A DNA stretch of 64,000 bases, taken from contig NC_133472.1 in NCBI RefSeq assembly GCF_025370935.1, positions 4,033,059 through 4,097,058 on the forward strand, written 5' to 3'. Shown here in pieces: positions 51,795-62,094 of this stretch. A program made the translations under genes and the position numbers. Origin of the DNA: Choristoneura fumiferana (Eukaryota > Arthropoda > Insecta > Lepidoptera > Tortricidae). The notes beneath the pieces are model-generated. The model had not been told where the DNA came from and searched no databases. It worked only from the letters and a program-made list of their open reading frames with translations. Every line of letters begins with the position of its first letter. Position 1 is the first letter of the stretch.

Positions 51795-53080
51795 TTAGGT
51801 AACTTTTTTTTCTTTTAATTTTGTAAAAATATAAAAGTATTATAAATTATAATGTGTGTTATTTTAGTAAAGATCTGTAATAATAATATGCATGTTTGTT
51901 TACTTGACGCAGCCTCTTGACTTTGCAGGAAAGAGTTTGATCTATAAACAGCTATTCGATCTAACGTAAATTCGATCAAGCGTCAGTTCGGACAACCGTC
52001 ACTTCGATATTGTGACAGACAGCAGTTTTACACCCATAATGTATCTTCCGTGTGCAAACTCGATAGATTACAGGTGACCCGAGCTCGCGTGTGCCACGCG
52101 AGCCGCCACTTTTACTTTCATACTTGTGTTCCGTGCTTTTGTAGTTTAAAACATCTAGTACTATCTACGTTTAAGGTGTTCCGTGCCTCAAAAAGAACGT
52201 TATAAATCTCATTTTTAATACAACTTTTGCAGAATTTTTGTTGGCTGTACTTTCATTGTTATCAGGGGGACGTGACTCACGGCGGCATGTTTTCGGACCT
52301 ACATACCGTTATTTTGAATTTAGAACAATTTATTGAATTTTCATTCTCTATGGCTCTCGGTGGCCGATCGGCGCAAGTTCTTTGCGGCGCGCCTTGGCCC
52401 GTATAAAAAGGTGACTGTCAGCTGGAGACATCTAATTTTCGGTGGATGAACCTAAACTTGTTGCAGTTTTTGCTCAGCTTTTGCAAATAAATATAAATTG
52501 AGATATAGTCATAGTAAATAGTATTTTGTAAACAATAACAGACTTAATTGCTGTAAAAACTATCATTCGAAGTGGCGGTGCGGACTTTTAGCTGCTTTCA
52601 GACTTTGACGAGCTTCATATTTTATAATCTGTTCGTTCTGATTGGCGGCCATTTTGGCTGGTTGGAATAGGCATGCATGTGTACCTATATTACGCCAGTG
52701 TTCCTGTATGTGCACCTTTCTCTCAGCTAATAAACCATTCTTTTTATAATTAAATAACACTGCAACCAGTAATTAAAAAATATTTAATTTCATTAACCAT
52801 TCTTATTTTTATATCGAAGTCTGCTATATTGCGTATACAAAAATTCTAGTCTACGAAAGTGGATTAAATTCTATTTCCAAGATTTGACCTGAAGAAAATG
52901 AAAATCAAAAGTTTATTTTTCAAATAGGCTGCAGGGGGCTGTTTGTTTTTACTGTGTCTTATCCGAAGTGGTGGAATCTTGTCAGAGCCTCCTATGGAAG
53001 CTCCCCACAACATACGCTAAGTTCATCCCTTTTTGCCACAGGCCACAGCTAACGTAAGTGTTACGAGCATGACTAGTTTA
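51795..53080. other. No gene; CGTCAGTTCG word patch at 51950-52015
   Basis: 51948-52018 repeats related words (TTCGATCTAACGTAAATTCG, ATCAAGCGTCAGTTCGGACA, ACCGTCACTTCGATATTG), possibly one surviving end of another array element. 52200-52262 is the start of a family T copy. The frame 52563-52760 has no motif. Confidence 0.4.
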
Positions 53081-53089
53081 GGTTTTGGA

Positions 53090-53692
53090 TAGAGTTGCGC
53101 CCGCTCGGTCTTTCATGGGAGCGCTCCGATCTCGGTCAATCGGTCAAATGAACTAGTTCGGTATTTTAGTTCCTTTAGCTCCGAGCGGCTCCGACCGAAA
53201 CAGGGAAAGGGAAAGGGAAGGGAGCGAGTTTAGACTCGAATCGGTCATGAACTGAACTGGGAGCTAAAGATAGGAATGTTAAAAAATAAGGAGTATAATA
53301 AAAATATATTTATTTGTTGTCGTAGTGTTTAGTTTCGTTTAACCGGGTTTCTAAGTATGGTTCTTTGGTATCATCAAACGAGCGGACAACGTAAATATAA
53401 AATAAACGCGTCTCTCTCGCACTTGAGCAGGATACGCTTTGAAATAATACTATTTGTCTCGTTCACATCTACCGAGCACCACGCCATGCCGTCCGCTCCG
53501 CTCTTTACCTACCTATTTCGTTTCCTCGTTCACTCGCTCACTCCCAGCTCCCGCTCCGTTTTAGCTCCCAAGCCAAAGGAGCGCGGACCGAGACCGAGAC
53601 CGATTAAGATTGTTTACGAGGAACTAGTTCTTTTCGGTCCGCGATGGGAATTCATTATTTTTAGTTCTTAGTTCAGGACCGACTCAAGCCTA
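53090..53692. mobile_element. 603-bp hAT-like element, 8-bp TSD, CTCGGTC words (copy 1)
   Basis: Left end TAGAGTTGCGCCCGCTCGGT, right end GGACCGACTCAAGCCTA, octamer GTTTTGGA at 53082-53089 and 53693-53700. Both ends are rich in CGGTC/GACCG, AACTAGTTC and AGCTCCGAGCGG words. The purine tract AGGGAAAGGGAAAGGGAAGG lies near 53203. The 104-codon frame 53357-53671 is inside the element and has a counterpart in copy 2, but its composition follows the repeated words. Confidence 0.9.
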
Positions 53693-53769
53693 GTTTTGGA
53701 TGATTGAGTACCTATCTAATAAGTCTTCTCGGGGGCAAGTAACAATTAGAACTTGTAATAAAATATCCG

Positions 53770-53835
53770 ACCTGTTCAACCGACTTCAAAAAAGGAAGAG
53801 ATTCTCAATTCGTCTGTATATTTTTGTGTAACACG
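53770..53835 (+). repeat. AACCGACTTCAAAAAAGGA repeat fragment
   Basis: CAACCGACTTCAAAAAAGGA then AGAGATTCTCAATTCGTCTG. See 1320-1385. Confidence 0.5.
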
Positions 53836-54229
53836 TCAGGACTTTTTAAATTTTGGAGTGTGACCCTTTCGATGTAAACTGTAAGAGGTATTAGTAGCAC
53901 TTAGCCATTATAAGTAGTGGGCTCCCCCTAATTGTTACATTAAGCTTAAGTTCCCGTTAATGAAGTGAGATAATTAAGTTACGAATAATTAGCTATTCCC
54001 TCGGAAACAAAGCGATTTCACGGGATTCAGTTTCAGCCAGTGCTTTTGGCGTAATTCTACAATAGACAAATGAGACATTCTTTTTCAAATAATGATTGTG
54101 GCCTCAGAAACTTGGCTAAGTTCACAACCTGCCAGACTAAGAAATAAAAAAAAAACCCCGACTATGTCTTGGCCTGACAGTTTAGTTTCATTCATCGACG
54201 TTGTAGCGCTGCCATTTGTATGATATTAT

Positions 54230-54440
54230 TACAATCTGTGGACCGCCGCCATTTCTTTGCTGTCATGTCCTTACCCGCCATTGTGTTTTAAACATTGAGT
54301 TGAGTGCGGGTATTCTCTTGCGTTCTCCTCCCGTTTTGGTCGAGTTGTAGTTCCATGAGTAGCCATCCTCCTCTGTTTAACAATACAATACTCTACTTGC
54401 GGTAGTGTTTAGTGCGAGTGATATTCCACTGACTTCCAAT
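54230..54440 (+). promoter_or_regulatory. Probable 5' region of THAP gene
   Basis: Upstream of the THAP start lies GC-rich sequence with GCCGCCATTT at 54245-54254 and CCGCCATTG at 54276, similar to YY1/Pho-type sites often found near insect and vertebrate TATA-less starts. No TATA box at a suitable place. Inference only. Confidence 0.35.
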
Positions 54441-54729
54441 ATGGCAAAATTCAAGTGTTGTGTTGTTGATTGTAATTCAACAAGTGCCACTCACAAACTA
54501 TTTTGCATGCCCAAAAACGACTATTTACATAATCTTTGGATGTCGTTGCTAGTACCGACTAGCCCTTATTTGCTGGCTTTAACCAAGAGTCAACTGTTGT
54601 TGAAACGCGTATGTGAAAGACATTTTGACCATACTCAGTTCGATCGAATAGGTGCGCGGATTCGATATTCGTATCCTTGCCTGTTCACGGAAAAGGAAAT
54701 GGTTCATGGTGTACCACTCTCGTCTAAGG
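54441..54729 (+). CDS. THAP-domain protein, first coding exon
   Basis: The ATG at 54441 (context AATATGGC) opens MAKFKCCVVDCNSTSATHKL. The C2CH zinc module is complete: Cys6, Cys11 (C-x4-C), then Cys58 and His61 in VCERHF (C-x2-H). The conserved Trp is at residue 33 (LHNLWMSLL), and the C-terminal hydrophobic box appears as YSYPCLF at residues 76-82, where THAP domains usually have an AVPTIF-like box. THAP domains bind DNA in nuclear regulators and in P-element-type transposases. The frame runs into a good splice donor (GTAAGT, starting 54730) after residue 96, and would stop at TAA 54741 if unspliced, so I end the exon at 54729 (phase 1). An upstream in-frame extension to a GTG at 54405 is less likely than this ATG. 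Later exons were not found in the 9 kb downstream. It lies between the two hAT copies at 53.1 and 56.3 kb. It may be a live host gene or an isolated captured exon. Confidence 0.75.
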
Positions 54730-55370
54730 GTAAGTTTTTCTAACCTTTGCAATAATAGCTCCATGTTCAAAATTTTATTCAAATATAAATTTAATGGAAA
54801 GAGACCCTTTAATGAATAAATGATTAAAAACACTTGGTCGTTTTATTTCATAACTTATACGAGTATGAATAAAAATTAAATTAGTACAAGACATCCGTAA
54901 CTCCCATTTATCGTAGAGCGCATCACTAGCATTGACTGGAGACTATCGATAATGATTATATCGACCTGTGGAAAGCCCTACGACTGTCAAACAAGTACCA
55001 CAGACTGTAAAATTTAACAGCACTACAACGTCAATAATAGGAAACTACAATAATTGACTGTCTTATCTGTAGCTAGCTACATATTAGTAATCTGTGATCC
55101 CTTTATTTATTTTTTTGAGTTATTTTGTAACACATAAAACACATTATTTATTTTGTTCGATCCCGAAAAAAATCTGAACGTTGGACCAAAAATTGGTTGA
55201 TTTCAGATAAGCTGAACATACTGTACCTTAAATCAAGGCACTTGTTGAGGGTTCAAAATCAATCACATTATATCTGGTTTTATCGTAATTCCGCATCAGA
55301 CGAGGGTAAGGCTATGGCAGAGGCCGTTTGGGAATACCTAAAGGCCCTTTAAAAATCGTCGACAACGCCA
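54730..55370. other. Presumed intron or intergenic DNA
   Basis: Begins with the GTAAGT donor. AT-rich; no acceptor plus coding frame that continues the THAP protein could be recognised. Confidence 0.4.
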
Positions 55371-55376
55371 TAGGTA

Positions 55377-55508
55377 CAGTCGAGTTCATAAAATTGTGAG
55401 CAAAAATTTTATCAAAAATATCTGATCACGACTCTATTGTTAACGGCGTAGAAGCGTGTTCAGATATTTTTGATCAAATTTTCGCTCACAAGTTTATGAA
55501 CTCAACTG
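55377..55508. mobile_element. 132-bp CAGTCGAGTTCATAAA MITE, intact
   Basis: CAGTCGAGTTCATAAA left, TTTATGAACTCAACTG right, TA at 55375-55376 and 55509-55510. Arms extend through TTGTGAGCAAAA and ATCAAAAATATCTGA. Sister of 22557-22670. Confidence 0.85.
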
Positions 55509-55689
55509 TACTGTCGAAGCCTGCCCGTGCCCGTCGACGCATGCCTTCGGAATAGAAAAGCATTATGGTTACTTGACCTGAAACATATGTAGAATTATAT
55601 TATATCTTGGCATTGGGAGACTTATACATATCCAATTTTTTGACGGTAGAAGCATTTTACACTTCCATTTAACAGTTACTCATATCGAA

Positions 55690-55860
55690 AATACAAACTG
55701 AGACATGGATGCACAGAAAAACCAGAAAAAGAGACCAGCACTGGGAATCGAACCCAGGTCCTCAGCATTCCGTGCTGCGTGCTATAACCCCTACTACACT
55801 GCTGGACAGGAATCTAGACACGAATTTTTCCTATGCATACATATCTCAGGTTGCTTATTT
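55690..55860 (-). repeat. tRNA-derived SINE, inverse of the 17.3-kb copy
   Basis: Minus strand 55806 to 55733 gives the tRNA-like head with box B GGGTTCGATTCCC; the flank GAAAAACCAGAAAAAGAGAC on the plus strand mirrors TTTTTCTGGTTTTTC in the other copy. The acceptor stem here has more mismatches than at 17311. The 60-codon frame 55705-55887 is not a gene. Confidence 0.7.
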
Positions 55861-56095
55861 TATTTTTGTTTAGAGTTACTCATATAGATACTGAATTAAG
55901 TTCTTAACTAAAGGACCGCATAGGTATATCTCTGTAATTTTATTTTTTATTTTTAGTCTATTATTATATTTTTTATTTACTTTGTTATGTTTATGCTAGC
56001 TTTGATAGTTTAGATAATTGTAATTTATATATTGTTCAGAAAAAAAAATACTTTCCGTCCAGTTCCTTGCGGCGCGTAAAAAAGGAAGCCTTGTA

Positions 56096-56209
56096 CAGTC
56101 CACAGCGGAGCGTGCGAAAATATCTGACACGTCGTACCGGCCATAGAAATAGAGTCTTATCAGATATTTATGCACGCTGTGTTGTGACAGTTATCGGTAC
56201 TGATGACTG
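56096..56209. mobile_element. 114-bp CAGTCCACAGCGGAGCGTG MITE
   Basis: TA flanks at 56094-56095 and 56210-56211; CAGTCCACAGCGG left and ACTGATGACTG right, with GCGTGCGAAAATATCTGACA / inverse TCAGATATTTATGCACGC inside. Sister copy 58853-58983. Confidence 0.7.
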
Positions 56210-56321
56210 TACAAGTTTATAATATATACTGCCTCAAAAACCTATTCTAAAATATTCACATGTGACCAATGATTAAGATTAGAAAAAAATATTTAGATTA
56301 TTTAAGTTTGTATAATGGAGG

Positions 56322-57648
56322 TAGGCTTGAGTCGGTCCTGAACTAAGAACTAAAAAGAATGAATTCCCATCGCGGACCGAAAAGAACTAGTTCCTCGTAA
56401 ACGATCTTAATCGGTCTCGGTCTCGGTCCGCGCTCCTTTGGCTCCGGATCTAAAACGGAGCGGGAGCTGGGAGTGAGCGAGTGAACGAGGAAACGAATAG
56501 GTAAAGAGCGGAGCGGACGGCATGGCGCGGTGCTCGGTCGATGTGAACGAGACAAATAGTATTATTTCAAAGCGTATCCTGCTCATGTGCGAGAGAGACG
56601 CATTTATTTTACATTGTACATTGTCCGCTTGTTTGATGATACCAAAGAACCATAATTAGAAACCCGGTTAAACGAAACTACGACAACAAATGAATGATTG
56701 TTTTTATCTGATTACAACGTTATATTTTTATTATACTCCTTATTTTTTAACATTCCGATCTTTAGCTCCCAGTTCAGTTCATGACCGATTCGAGTCTAAA
56801 ATCGCTCCCTTCCCTTTCCTTTTCACAGTCCTACGGCAAAAAAAATAGAAAGTCAGAAACAAAGATCACCATTGTACCATTTCTTGCAAGGCCGGCAACG
56901 CATCTGCAGTACTGATGAAGCTGCGGATGTCCATGGGCGACGGCATAATCACTTAACATCAGGTGAACCATCTGCTCGTTTGTCTGCTATTACATAAAAA
57001 AAATGTCACGAAATGGTGGGACCACTCAGCATGATGAATAAAATATAACTTAGTTTTCTAAACCAGCTAACAAATTTAATAGTAGAGAAATGTACTTACA
57101 GGTAGCAAAATGTACAACTAGATGGCGCTGTAACATGTAACAACTCGCTATCGTTTGGCTGCCTCGGAAAATACATGACCGTGAGCGACTCTGCCATCCG
57201 TACACAAACTTTCGCATTTAATGAAAACTAGCTTTACCCGCGGTTTTTCCTGCGATATTTTTGCATTCCCCAATGTGAAGAGGGGGATTACTAATAACAC
57301 TAAGCATAAATTCACTAGAAAATTCATTCCTAATTAGCATGAATGAAGTTTAAGAAAAGCGGAACCGGATACCGGAATTAAGTTAATTAATTCCATCAAA
57401 CTACGAGGTCTACGAGTGATTAGTCGTTCAGTTTGGCATTTCGCCGGAAACTCTGGTCTGGAAGCGAACAAACGCTTTCAATTCAAGCGATAAGTCCACA
57501 GTATTGTAATGGGTATCATTTCTTATTGTCTTCTGAGCCGCTTCTCGGAGCTAAAGGAACTAAAGGAACTAAAAGACCGAACCAGTTCATTTGACCGATT
57601 GACCGAGATCGGAGCGCTCCCTTTAAAGACCGAGCGGGCGCAACTCTA
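56322..57648. mobile_element. hAT-like element, copy 2, inverted, with ~700-bp insertion
   Basis: TAGGCTTGAGTCGGTCCTGA at the left and GGGCGCAACTCTA at the right, with the octamer AATGGAGG at 56314-56321 and 57649-57656. Sequence is the inverse of 53090-53692 apart from a block at about 56825-57532 that replaces about 15 bases of the purine tract region. The block holds a LINE-tail fragment (56885-57002) and a reversed Helitron 3' end (CTAGCTTTACCCGCGG at 57229). Confidence 0.85.
56885..57002 (+). repeat. LINE/SINE-like tail, nested
   Basis: GGCCGGCAACGCATCTGCAG, ATGGGCGACGGCATAATCAC, ATCAGGTGAACCATCTGCTC, GTTTGTCTGCTAT and an A-run. Similar in wording to the end of family K. Lies inside the insertion in hAT copy 2. 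Confidence 0.55.
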
Positions 57649-57649
57649 A

Positions 57650-58010
57650 ATGGAGGTGTGAATGGTGAATGTGATCTTGAGTAAGCCTTTGTCAAATGAT
57701 GCAGTGTTGATTTATAAATTTATTGGACATGTTCTTGTCTTGTACACACAGGGTCTCCGTCTGGGCAGGGCAGAGTTTAATGTGGTTCTCTATGGCTTCC
57801 TATGAGGCTGACATTGTCACATTTGGTGTACTTAAGCCTCGTTAAAGTAATAGAAAAAAATATATATATCCAACGAGCTTTAGGAACGTTAAGTACCGCA
57901 ATAATCGAAGTTACAGCCTATTGCATATTCTGATTCGCTGACAAAAACTCGAAACGAAAAAAGTTTGGCTCAACAACCTGACAACTTTTGGGAATTTTAA
58001 TTCGGCTTTA
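57650..58010. other. No gene seen
   Basis: No recognised feature besides the duplicated octamer at its left edge. Confidence 0.4.
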
Positions 58011-58014
58011 TTAC

Positions 58015-58504
58015 TAGGGTTGTAACGGGACTTCGCCTCCGCCTCCGTTACTGCGGAAGTTCCGAAAGAAATCGTATCTTCGCCTTCGCCTCCGATTTTT
58101 TTTGCGGAGTTATAATGGAGGTTTATTTCTCATTTAACTATCTCGGCGCGCAGCGCGAACGCGGTCGGGCTGGGGGCGGGCGTACGTCAAATAACACACG
58201 ACAGGAATCAACCTGTCTCGTTGCTTGGACGTACGAAATTGTAATGTATGTTTGATTGAAACGCGATTGTTTTGTGATTTTGTACAAAGTAATTGTTTAT
58301 TTAAGTCACATGTACGATGACGCCGAAAACAAGTGAGATTTGGCGTTTTTTTTTTAGTAATTTTAGAGATTTTTGAGTTGAATAAAGAATAAACTACTAT
58401 TTTTTCCACATCCACCTTCGTTAACCTCCGCGTCCGCGGAGGTGAAACTCATCGTCTCCGTATCCACCTCCGCCCCCGCTAAGAAGGCCTCCGTTACAAC
58501 CCTA
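58015..58504. mobile_element. 490-bp hAT-like element with CCTCCG words
   Basis: TAGGGTTGTAACGG left, CCGTTACAACCCTA right (14-bp perfect). Flanks TTTATTAC (58007-58014) and GTTATTAC (58505-58512) match at 7 of 8. Subterminal words GCCTCCGCCTCCG, TCGCCTTCGCCTCCG on the left and ACCTCCG, GGCCTCCG on the right. The interior is AT-rich with no transposase; frame 58134-58415 is not supported. Confidence 0.85.
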
Positions 58505-58852
58505 GTTATTACGAGGACCGACGATCAAATGTATAAGGAGTGGCTATAAACTGCCGAGGAACTTTTGTAATAGATGCCAATCCTTATAAGGTAGACGTAC
58601 CAGTGCTCGTCACTGTCCCAATAGTTGGCATCCTTCATCTTAGCAGGCGTCGTCTATTGGGCATTAGCGTGTCGAGCACTCGGACGTTTACCTTACAGCC
58701 AACCAATTGGATTCCAGTGCCAACTATAGAATAAGCTAGATTCCTAAATTATATAATTAATCTCTCAGTTAAAAAAAATATCGGTAAGTACCATGGCGAA
58801 ACTAAAGTTCTTTGTTAATACTAAAGAACCTAAAAAAAAATGGGTGACTGTA

Positions 58853-58983
58853 CAGTCACTGTTATAATATCTGCCACAGCGGAACGTGCAAAAATATCTG
58901 ACACGTCGTACTGCGGCCCTATAATTAGTCGTATCAGATATTTATGCACGCTTTCTTATGTCAAATATAGGTGCTAACGACTG
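58853..58983. mobile_element. 131-bp CAGTCACT...GACTG MITE
   Basis: TA at 58851-58852 and 58984-58985. The interior GGAACGTGCAAAAATATCTG, ACACGTCGTACTG and ATCAGATATTTATGCACGC match 56096-56209. Confidence 0.7.
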
Positions 58984-58989
58984 TACGTA

Positions 58990-59640
58990 CATGGCGAAAC
59001 TATACCGCCCTCCAAAGCCAAAAGGCGGTATTTCAAAAAAATCACTTATAGAGTTATTTATACCATGTGAAGCAGAATGTCTTAAGCTACATACACAATG
59101 TTATTAATACCTAACTCAAGAGTGTTTTTTTTAGATACCACATTATGACTTGGGAGGGCAGTATAGGGTTCTTCGTTAGGTCTACGGAACCCTATAAAAT
59201 GGTTGACTGTACATCAATAACGGTCATTAAAATAGGTACAGATAAAGCCATAGTGTCGAGCAAACTGGTCTAAGGCTTAGAAAGTGACAAACAATGCGCC
59301 ATTTCAGCCGACTTTCTCCTTGAAACAATGTTCGAATGTACATTTAAGCAGTTGCACTGATTTACTTTAGTCCGATCACTGAGGCGTGCGATCCTGGCGA
59401 TAATTTAGTTCCTGACGTAAAATTAGGGCCCACTTGCAGTAGACACAAAAATCTCGAGTTAGCGTTAAGCTCAGTTTAGTAGTGTCAAATTGTATGGAAC
59501 TGTCAAGCTTAAGCCTGGATTAGCTACTAAATCTAGATTTATTTTTTCCTGCAAGACGGCCTAAATCCAGCTTTAAATTCAGCGGAATTTAAATTCCGGG
59601 ACTTCACTAATTTCAATTTCCCATATATTGTTATAAATAA
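58990..59640. other. No gene; fragment of family G end
   Basis: 59160-59200 contains GGTTCTTCGTTAGGTCTACG and GAACCCTATAAA. Otherwise unassigned. Confidence 0.4.
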
Positions 59641-59644
59641 CAAG

Positions 59645-59855
59645 CAGTTACCAGCGACTCCGTTCGCGTAGAATTCGGTTTTCACTGTCCCGCGGGAACT
59701 AAGCGATTTTCCGGGATAAAAACTCCTATGTCCTTCTCCGGGACGCAAACTATCTGTATACCGAATTTCATCAAAATTGGTTCGGCGGTTTAGACGTGAT
59801 GGAGTAACAAACAAACAGACTTACAAACTTTCGGATTTATAATATAAGTAGCATA
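59645..59855 (-). repeat. Helitron-like repeat, minus strand, eroded 3' end
   Basis: The plus strand shows GCGACTCCGTTCGCGTAG (hairpin), GATTTTCCGGGATAAAAACT, TCCGGGACGCAAACTATCTG, GTTTAGACGTGATGGAGTAA and TTCGGATTTATAATATAAGT. The reversed CTAG is lost. Confidence 0.6.
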
Positions 59856-60031
59856 TCTTATTAAATGTATCTTCATTGAAGTTGTTTTTAGTGCACTAAA
59901 AAAAAGCTGTGGCAAATTTCATGACTCTAACCCCAACGGTTGGGATTTTGAGATTTTATCCCGATCCCGTGGGATTATAGTGATAGAAAGTACCAAGCCA
60001 GCTTGTAGTAGTAGTAAAAAGTTTGTGAGTA

Positions 60032-60170
60032 CAGTCAGCAGCAGAAATGGATGAGTGGTTACGGTGCTCAAAATTATCTACACACGACTTTACGCCAAGG
60101 TAAGAATAAGAAGAGAGCGTTTAGATCATTTTGAACACCACAACTGCTCATCTACTTCTGCTGCTGACTA
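60032..60170. mobile_element. 139-bp CAGTCAGCAGCAG MITE
   Basis: TA at 60030-60031 and 60171-60172; CAGTCAGCAGCAGAAATGGA left, TACTTCTGCTGCTGACT right; inner arms GAGTGGTTACGGTGCTCAAA / TTTTGAACACCACAACTGCTC. A truncated copy lies at 41491-41533. Confidence 0.75.
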
Positions 60171-60312
60171 TACGTACGAGCGAGTGCTTATTGTTAGTCT
60201 TTCACGCTGAAACTGTTGGATTTGGATAAAATTTGGTATATAGACTAGAATACATCTGGAACAACACATAGGTTTTTATCCAGATATTCCCACGGGATAT
60301 CATCATTTCTAA

Positions 60313-60603
60313 TTCTATTATATCCGCAGTAGAACTAAGGTTACCGACATAGCCCGAAGAATTGCGAAACTAAAGTGGCAGTGGGCGGGGCACATTGCTC
60401 GCAGGACTGATGGCCGATGGGGCCAGAAGGTTCTCGAATGGCGTCCGAGGACCGGGAGACGAGCTGTCGGTAGGCCTCCAACAAGATGGAGCGACGACTT
60501 CGTTAAGATCGCGGGATCGCGGTGGATGCGGAAAGCACAAGACCGGTCTGAGTGGAGAGCCTTGGGGGAGGCCTATGTCCAGCAGTGGACGTCTTTCGGC
60601 TGA
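60313..60603 (+). pseudogene. RTE-type LINE reverse transcriptase, C-terminal fragment
   Basis: An open frame reads RTKVTDIARRIAKLKWQWAG, then GHIARRTDGRWGQKVLEWRP, GRPPTRWSDDFVKIAG, RWMRKAQDRSEWRALGEAYV and QQWTSFG before TGA (60601-60603). I recognise this as the C-terminal tail, downstream of the polymerase domain, of RTE-type endonuclease/reverse transcriptases that are abundant in Lepidoptera. It is 5' truncated near 60313, as is usual for target-primed LINE insertions, and followed by an ATGATGATG tail (60604-60615). No disabling change is visible in the surviving 96 codons, so the insertion may be fairly young, but catalytic domains are absent. Confidence 0.85.
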
Positions 60604-60649
60604 CATGATGATGATTCCCACGGGAGAAACGTAAAATCCCAAAATCTTA

Positions 60650-61330
60650 ACCCCTAAGTCTACTTACTTGATAGTATGCACGGGTGTTTTTCATGTAACC
60701 TAAATATAGATTAATTCTGTGTGGAATGTGTGTATGTGTTTGGAATTTCCGTAGCAATTTAAATAAATCCCGGAATTTCAATGCGGTTATCAGATTTATT
60801 AGTTTATACGTGATTAAAACTAGAACAATAAAAACGGCCAACCCAAACCGCACATGTATGGATTAATGGAAGTAAGTAATCTGTGGCGTGGCCCCGCAAC
60901 AACTCAGTTCCCGCCGGGTTGCCTAAATTGTCACCACTTCCCCACATCTCTCATTTTGCCCTTTCACTCGCTGCTTCAAGTAAGTATTTTTTGACTCTCA
61001 GTTGACTAACGAAAATATTCACTCCCCGCCATTGGTAAGTATAGTATTTTAGCTTTAGCTGGACCCAAGCGAAACTGCGGGTAAAGGCTTGTCTAGTGCT
61101 ATAAAACTGCTGTGCCAATTTCGCATCTAAATTATTGTCACCGTTCTATGCGTAAAACAACTTCTGTGACCAGGCTACAACGTTAGCGCTGCTTGCGTAA
61201 CCATCTCTTATGAACATGGAACTTTTCAAGGCACGTTCTAAAGTAACGCACAGGCGAAATGCGAAAATCGGGTAAAGTATCTTAAAGAAAATGTGGTAAA
61301 TTTTTTGGATGCGAAATTACATTTCGTAAT
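60650..61330. other. No gene seen
   Basis: Short frames only. CCGAAACTGCGGGTAAAGGCTTGTCTAGTG at 61070 resembles a Helitron 3' end (GCGGGTAAAG then CTAG). Confidence 0.4.
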
Positions 61331-61334
61331 TTAC

Positions 61335-61465
61335 CATTTCCTTTACGGTGAAGGAAGACATCGTGAAATAACTTGCGCTCACCTGCGAAAAAAATTAATG
61401 GTGTTAAGTTCCCACTCCGCCCAAGCCCTCTTATTATAAAAGGACGCCTGTGCCAATGATATTCT
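61335..61465 (+). repeat. SINE body and tail fragment (metulj-like), plus
   Basis: TTTACGGTGAAGGAAGACATCG, AACTTGCGCTCACCTGCGA, AGCCCTCTTATTATAAAAGG, CGCCTGTGCC. Diverged. Confidence 0.55.
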
Positions 61466-61469
61466 TCGA

Positions 61470-61850
61470 TGTTTAAAAATAGCGCAATATCTGAAGAATG
61501 AAGATAGATTAGCTTTAGAAGTTTATGTTTCTCCAGGGAAAAAATATTTATTAGTTTCCATTAGTTTTCCGCTTGCATTTCCTTTACGCCTCTTTTGCTA
61601 ATGCTTGGTTCGACTTTATACATTCAATCTTCTTTTTGATCCGGAAAAATATAGGTGTTAAATAAATAATTGGAAACCTGAAAGTAGGGTAGTTTGCTCA
61701 GAATTGAGTGTAGGGTCGATTACACATTTTAAATCAGGTTGTGTGTTTGTTTTTCCCATCTATAAAGTCCGTTACACCAATTTTGACCATTTTTGCCCCC
61801 TCCCCCACCTGTACGTATTGCTATGAAAATTTAATCCATATCTTATGTTG
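61470..61850. other. No gene seen
   Basis: AT-rich DNA without recognised features. Confidence 0.4.
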
Positions 61851-61857
61851 TTATATC

Positions 61858-62094
61858 ATGGGACACTTGACACCAATTGACCTAGTCCCAAACTAAGCAA
61901 AGCTTGTACTATGGATACTAGGCAACATATAAACATACTTATATAGATATATACATACTTAAATACATAATAAAACATTCAAGACCCTAGAACAAACATT
62001 CGTATTATTCATACAAATATCTGCCCCGGCCGGGAATCGAACCCGGGACCTCAATCTTCGTATTCAGGTTCTCTAACCACTTGGCCATCCGGTC
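61858..62094 (-). repeat. tRNA-derived SINE family Q, full, minus strand
   Basis: On the minus strand: GACCGGATGGCCAAGTGG (box A region), CGAAGATTGAGG, GGTCCCGGGTTCGATTCCCG (box B), GGCCGGGGCAG, then a body ending AATTGGTGTCAAGTGTCCC. The tRNA-like head has a strong T-arm. Copies at 39619-39826 and 48950-49013 show it is a SINE. Confidence 0.75.

Noticed and set aside
53357..53671. A 104-codon open frame, with a similar reverse-strand frame at 56343-56555
   Set aside because: Both lie inside the two hAT-like copies and their peptide similarity follows from DNA similarity of repeated words; no domain or codon signal.
58134..58415. 93-codon minus-strand frame
   Set aside because: Lies inside the hAT-like element 58015-58504; no transposase motif.
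61858..62094. tRNA gene on the minus strand with a good box B
   Set aside because: Body and tail are repeated at 39619 and 48950; a SINE.
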